Source: Trueperaceae bacterium
GTDB lineage: Bacteria > Deinococcota > Deinococci > Deinococcales > Trueperaceae
Assembly (NCBI GenBank): GCA_029210865.1
Contig: JARGGE010000091.1
Location: 1 to 9,063, forward strand
Reading direction: 5' to 3'
Length of the DNA: 9,063 nt
The notes beneath the pieces are model-generated. The model was not told the origin of the DNA, ran no database searches, and saw only the letters and a list, made by a program, of their open reading frames with translations. The translations under genes were made by a program, and so were the position numbers. This document shows, piece after piece, positions 7,680-9,063 of the stretch; position 1 is the first letter of the stretch; each line of letters starts with the position of its first letter.

Positions 7680-7719
7680 GAAGCGTTCGCGGTCGCGAAG
7701 CGTTCGCGGTCGCGAAGCG
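7680..7719. repeat. 17-bp tandem repeat, two perfect copies plus a partial third
   Basis: The unit GAAGCGTTCGCGGTCGC occurs at 7680-7696 and 7697-7713 without mismatch, and the first six bases recur at 7714-7719. Each unit holds a near-palindrome, TTCGCG-gt-CGCGAA when joined to the next copy, so the array can fold in several registers. It lies in the non-coding gap between the DUF4900 gene and uvrC, upstream of the probable uvrC promoter. Confidence 0.85.
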
Positions 7720-7724
7720 ACCGC
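7706..7724. repeat. Perfect 8-bp-stem hairpin at the end of the tandem repeat
   Basis: GCGGTCGC-gaa-GCGACCGC is a perfect inverted repeat with a 3-nt loop, formed by the second repeat copy and the sequence after the partial third. The plus strand carries GCGAAGC at the loop (7712-7718), a sequence known to form an unusually stable DNA mini-hairpin. It may act as a second termination or RNA-end-protecting structure for the DUF4900 transcript; no T-tract follows on either strand. Confidence 0.6.
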
Positions 7725-7737
7725 AACCCGCCGCAGA

Positions 7738-7761
7738 CGTAGGGGCGCTTCGCGCCCCACG
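7738..7761 (-). terminator. Hairpin downstream of the DUF4900 gene, candidate terminator
   Basis: GGGGCGC-ttc-GCGCCCC (7742-7758) is a perfect 7-bp stem with a 3-nt loop, and CGT (7738-7740)/ACG (7759-7761) extend it to 10 bp around one bulged A. It lies 18 nt after the DUF4900 stop codon. A smaller stem CGCCG-tccg-CGGCG (7760-7773) sits between the stop and this hairpin, sharing two bases with it. There is no U-run, so if it terminates it is a T-less intrinsic type or works with Rho or as a 3'-end stabiliser. Confidence 0.5.
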
Positions 7762-7778
7762 CCGTCCGCGGCGGGCGC

Positions 7779-9063
7779 TTACTCCACCTGCTCCCGCTGC
7801 GCGTACGCGAAGGTCAGCACCGCCTTGACGCCGTCCTCGCCGATCGTCGGGAAGTAGGGCGGCGCGAGGCCGGCCGCGGTGCGGCGGTCGTAGGTGAAGG
7901 CGCGGCTGAAGCCGGTGCGCATCGCGCCCGTGGTGCTGTTGAAGGTGCCGAAGGCGCCGTAGTAGTACTCGATCACGCCGCCGATCAGGTTCACGCTGCC
8001 GCGGGCGGCGCCGGAATCGTAGTCCTCGACGCCGACGATCCCGCGCGAGCTCATGAGCACGCCGTGGATGGTCACGTCGGCGGGCGCGTTGTCGGCGTTC
8101 GACCCGTTGTTGTGGCCGATCAGGACGTCGCCTTCCTGGCTGTAGACGCCCAGGATGTTCTGCGCCCCCAGGTCGTCGCAGGTCGCCGGCGTGACCACCG
8201 AGCCGGTGCGGGTCGGCGAGCCGCTGCACGGGGGCTCCTCGTAGGTCAGGTCGCCCGTGATGCGGATGTCGTCCTCGGCCGCGACCGTGATCTGGGCGAA
8301 GGCCGCGAGCGCGGGCGAGGCCGTCTCGGGCCCCGAGCCGGCGCGGCCGGGGCCGGTGAAGCGCGCCACGTCGCCGGTCGTGTGGATGACGCCGTTGAAG
8401 GTGGTGCCGGTGACCAGCCAGTCGTAGCCGTGGGCGGCCACGAGGTTGCCGTTGGTCCGCCGCGTCTCGCGCTTCTGGTCGAGCGCGCCGTCGGCCGCGT
8501 AGCGGTAGGTGTCGCAGACCTCGACGTCGCGCCAGTTGCCGTTGATGCGGACGCGGTCGGCGTAACAGGCCTCGATCGTCTGGTGGGTCGCCACCACGCT
8601 GCCGTCGGCGGGGACCGGGTCGCCGGCGGCGTCGACGGCGGCGAGCACCAGCGAGTCGAGGCCGCGGTCGAAGGCGAGGCCGCTCGCCTGCGCGGCGTTC
8701 TCTTGGTTCTGCGCGTTGCCCGGCAGCGGGACGAACGTGGCGCTCCAGTCGACCCCGGCGGCGAGTTCCGGCGCGTGGGTCCCGTACGCGTTGCTGTACG
8801 AGGGGCTGGTGGGGGACGGCATCTGCGCCACCGACTCGAAGCCCTCGCCGTAGAACTCGGCGCCGTCCGCGCCGGCGCCCGAGCTGCACGAGGCCAGCCC
8901 CGGGTTGGCGCAGCCGGCGCTGGTGACCGCGCCGCCGAACCAGGGGTTGCGGTAGAAGCGGAAGTACTGGTTCGTGTGGACCGGGCCGTCGAAGAGCGTG
9001 TTCTCGGTGAACCAGATGTCGCTGGCGCCCCAGGGGCCGGAGCGGTGGACGTTGGTGAAGAGC
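7779..9063 (-). CDS. DUF4900 domain protein, secreted/surface type (5' end beyond window)
   Basis: The frame is open from the right edge to TAA 7779-7781: 427 residues seen, N-terminus missing. An internal GTG (8829-8831) would make a shorter protein but cuts through conserved sequence, so the gene almost certainly starts outside. Recognisable DUF4900 features are FDGPVHTNQYFRF (about 8955-8993) and NPWFGGAVTSAGC (8910-8948). The rest is rich in Gly, Asn, Thr, Tyr and short beta-type stretches (IRITGDLTYEE, ILGVYSQEGDVLIGHN, VTIHGVLMS, VNLIGGVIEYYYGAFG), suggesting a beta-helix or beta-sandwich. Six cysteines come in three spaced pairs, which suits disulfides in an exported protein. Family members I recall often begin with a pilin-like membrane helix; that part is not visible. 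Function is unknown, possibly pilus- or envelope-associated. It is followed by a candidate terminator. Confidence 0.75.
   Translation of the reverse strand, partial: LFTNVHRSGPWGASDIWFTENTLFDGPVHTNQYFRFYRNPWFGGAVTSAGCANPGLASCSSGAGADGAEFYGEGFESVAQMPSPTSPSYSNAYGTHAPELAAGVDWSATFVPLPGNAQNQENAAQASGLAFDRGLDSLVLAAVDAAGDPVPADGSVVATHQTIEACYADRVRINGNWRDVEVCDTYRYAADGALDQKRETRRTNGNLVAAHGYDWLVTGTTFNGVIHTTGDVARFTGPGRAGSGPETASPALAAFAQITVAAEDDIRITGDLTYEEPPCSGSPTRTGSVVTPATCDDLGAQNILGVYSQEGDVLIGHNNGSNADNAPADVTIHGVLMSSRGIVGVEDYDSGAARGSVNLIGGVIEYYYGAFGTFNSTTGAMRTGFSRAFTYDRRTAAGLAPPYFPTIGEDGVKAVLTFAYAQREQVE

Noticed and set aside
7680..7719. Possible CRISPR-like array
   Set aside because: The 17-bp units are directly adjacent with no spacers, and there are only two full copies.
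5587..7857. Long plus-strand open frame opposite uvrC
   Set aside because: It is antisense to a complete, motif-verified uvrC, and its translation is rich in His, Arg and Gln/Glu with no recognisable domain. Long antisense frames are expected at this GC content.
7779..8831. A complete 350-aa DUF4900 protein starting at GTG 8831
   Set aside because: The frame continues without a stop to the right edge, and conserved DUF4900 motifs lie upstream of this GTG, so it is an internal codon.

Overview
This is a very GC-rich chromosomal segment with gene after gene and short intergenic gaps. The only lineage clues are a DUF4900 surface-type protein (a family I associate mainly with Deinococcota) and TANNNT boxes placed 6-7 nt before two start codons, the leaderless pattern described in Deinococcus. 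I infer a member of Deinococcota, perhaps Trueperaceae-like, with moderate confidence. Nothing resembles an insertion sequence, prophage, CRISPR array, tRNA or rRNA.

Layout. (1) 1-4290, minus strand: a tight four-gene block in transcription order MoxR-type AAA+ ATPase, DUF58/vWA-like protein, soluble Hanks-type Ser/Thr kinase, and the start of a large BmpA/YufP-class sugar or nucleoside ABC transporter permease that leaves the window at the left edge. Gaps are 7 nt, a 4-nt GTGA overlap, and 9 nt, so co-transcription and translational coupling are likely. (2) 4291-4401: a 111-bp divergent promoter region containing small palindromes and a near-symmetric -10 element. (3) 4402-5702, plus strand: a GNAT acetyltransferase and an SDR oxidoreductase, overlapping by GTGA. 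(4) 5722-7614, minus strand: a complete uvrC, convergent with the SDR gene across 19 nt. (5) 7615-7778: a 164-bp intergenic region with a 17-bp tandem repeat and three hairpins, two of them built on the GCGAAGC mini-hairpin core. (6) 7779-9063, minus strand: the C-terminal part of a secreted-looking DUF4900 protein that continues beyond the right edge.

How the genes may work together. MoxR ATPases and DUF58/vWA proteins form a known functional pair. Finding a stand-alone kinase with an altered DFG motif (DFD), and a transporter permease with an extra membrane-embedded N-terminal region, in the same transcription unit is the most unusual arrangement here. It suggests a chaperone/phosphorylation module linked to a membrane transporter, but that link rests only on gene order. 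The GNAT-SDR pair gives no specific pathway. uvrC is the nucleotide excision repair nuclease subunit and appears intact, apart from a missing fourth cysteine in its cysteine cluster and an acidic C-terminal tail.
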